Assembly (NCBI GenBank): GCA_037131165.1
Contig: JBAXRO010000094.1
Coordinates: 1 to 5,952 of the forward strand
Direction of reading: 5' to 3'
Origin: WLNJ01 sp037131165
GTDB taxonomy: Bacteria > Actinomycetota > Thermoleophilia > Solirubrobacterales > Solirubrobacteraceae
Length of the DNA stretch: 5,952 nt
The notes under the pieces were generated by a model, which had not been told where the DNA came from, did no database searches, and saw only the letters and a program-made list of their open reading frames with translations. This document shows positions 5,123-5,952 of this stretch, piece by piece; position 1 is the first letter of the stretch; every line of letters begins with the position of its first letter. Position numbers and translations under genes: made by a program.

Positions 5123-5952
5123 CTAGCCATCATTCCCGAGGGAGCGGATGCGCAGCATCGTGGCTGCTGCCGTGAGGGTTCGCACCAAGGCCCAAGGCCA
5201 CAGTCGACCGCCGCTCTCCAACCTCCGGACGAGCGGGCGCGCCGCGAGCGCGGACCCGAACGCGGCGACCGCTCCGACAAGAGCGGCCTTCGAGTCGCTC
5301 CCGAGTCGGCCTTCCCTGATCGCTTCGATCGACTCGAGACCGGCGGCGGCGAACGAGGCCGGCACGATTCCGGCTCTCGCCAACCGTGCCGAGTCGCCGC
5401 TCGCGAATCCGCGCATCCGCGCGCCGACGATCGCCATCGCCGAGCGGCTGACTCCCGGCCAGAGGGAGGCGGTCTGGGCGAGTCCGATCGTGGTGGCATC
5501 GCCAGCATCCAGCTCGCCAGCCTTCCGGTTCCCGGGAGCGAAGTCCGCTGCGACCATCGCGATCGAACCGGCGACGAGGCCGACCGCGACTGTCGCGGGA
5601 GTGCCGAGCCGGGTCCGCACGAAGCCTCGAGCGAGGAATCCGGCAACCGCAGTGGGAGCGAGGGTCGCGGTCGCCATCAGGGCCGAGCGGCCACGGCTGG
5701 GCATCGCGATCGGGCTCGGTGGGGGAGCGAGCGCCAACGCGGCTGCGGTCCCGGCATGGAGGGCGATCTCGATCGTCTTGCGGCGCTCCGATGGCAGCGA
5801 GGCGTAGGGCATCCCCGTCAGCCAGGGAATCAGCGTCAGGTGGCCGGAGGAAGAGATCGGCAGCAGCTCCGCCGGTCCGTGCAGGAGCCCGAGGAGCAGT
5901 GCATCTCTCGGGCTTGCCCCGGCGAGGGCCGAGTCCGGGTCAGTCGCCCGGG
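5123..5952 (-). CDS. uppP: Divergent undecaprenyl-diphosphatase, UppP/BacA family (5' partial)
   Basis: Integral membrane phosphatase family that converts undecaprenyl diphosphate to the monophosphate lipid carrier for peptidoglycan. The frame stays open to the window end with no ATG/GTG/TTG before the first motif, so the start lies outside; 275 residues are visible, close to full family length. Motif 1: LLHGPAELLPISSSGHL (visible 22-38), matching E. coli VEGLTEFLPVSSTGH. The second Glu, the Ser run and His are kept, but His replaces Glu17. Motif 2: GLAQTASLWPGVSRSAMAI, matching PGFSRSGATI. The S-R-S core is kept, but AMA replaces GAT, losing the conserved Thr178. The C-terminal F-x-x-YR element reads WPWALVR. 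Several Ala/Val-rich membrane segments are visible, and the loop between the first helices is Pro-rich and short. The TAG stop is two bases before purM. Family membership is solid; enzymatic activity is uncertain because of the substitutions. Confidence 0.85.
   Translation of the reverse strand, partial: RATDPDSALAGASPRDALLLGLLHGPAELLPISSSGHLTLIPWLTGMPYASLPSERRKTIEIALHAGTAAALALAPPPSPIAMPSRGRSALMATATLAPTAVAGFLARGFVRTRLGTPATVAVGLVAGSIAMVAADFAPGNRKAGELDAGDATTIGLAQTASLWPGVSRSAMAIVGARMRGFASGDSARLARAGIVPASFAAAGLESIEAIREGRLGSDSKAALVGAVAAFGSALAARPLVRRLESGGRLWPWALVRTLTAAATMLRIRSLGNDG

Noticed and set aside
5148..5807. Plus-strand open frame (219 codons) opposite uppP
   Set aside because: Ala/Arg-rich shadow; the minus-strand frame carries both UppP motifs.

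Overview
The window comes from a high-GC bacterium with a strongly GC-ending codon pattern. It is packed with coding sequence: five genes cover everything except two bases between two of them. A PknB-type PASTA kinase, a second receptor-like Ser/Thr kinase and an actinobacterial MviN-like extracellular domain point to Actinomycetota. The divergent UppP and a PurM without the usual Gly-rich N-terminal lead would suit a deep branch such as Thermoleophilia/Solirubrobacterales, but that placement is inference only.

Layout. Plus strand, left half: the 3' part of a transmembrane PknB-like kinase with four extracellular PASTA repeats (1-1509; its start lies before the window). It is joined by a 4-base GTGA overlap to ddl, D-alanine--D-alanine ligase (1506-2519). 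Minus strand, right half, read right to left: a partial, divergent undecaprenyl-diphosphatase uppP/bacA (5123-5952; its start lies beyond the window). Two bases later comes purM (4050-5120). purM overlaps by 11 bases a second transmembrane Ser/Thr kinase (2507-4060). The two gene sets converge, and the last 13 bases of ddl and the second kinase overlap.

How the genes fit together. Four of the five bear on cell-wall synthesis or its sensing. Ddl makes the D-Ala-D-Ala end of the muropeptide. UppP regenerates the undecaprenyl-phosphate carrier. PASTA kinases bind muropeptide or lipid II and phosphorylate wall-synthesis and division proteins. The second kinase ends in an extracellular domain that I recognise as resembling the C-terminal domain of actinobacterial MviN/MurJ. 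PurM (purine synthesis) is the metabolic outsider.

The points most worth attention are: the intact kinase carrying an MviN-like ectodomain, in line with uppP; the altered active-site motifs in the UppP homologue; the Cys pair confined to the last PASTA repeat; and the two related kinases facing each other across ddl. I see no RNA genes, mobile elements, CRISPR arrays or clear terminators.
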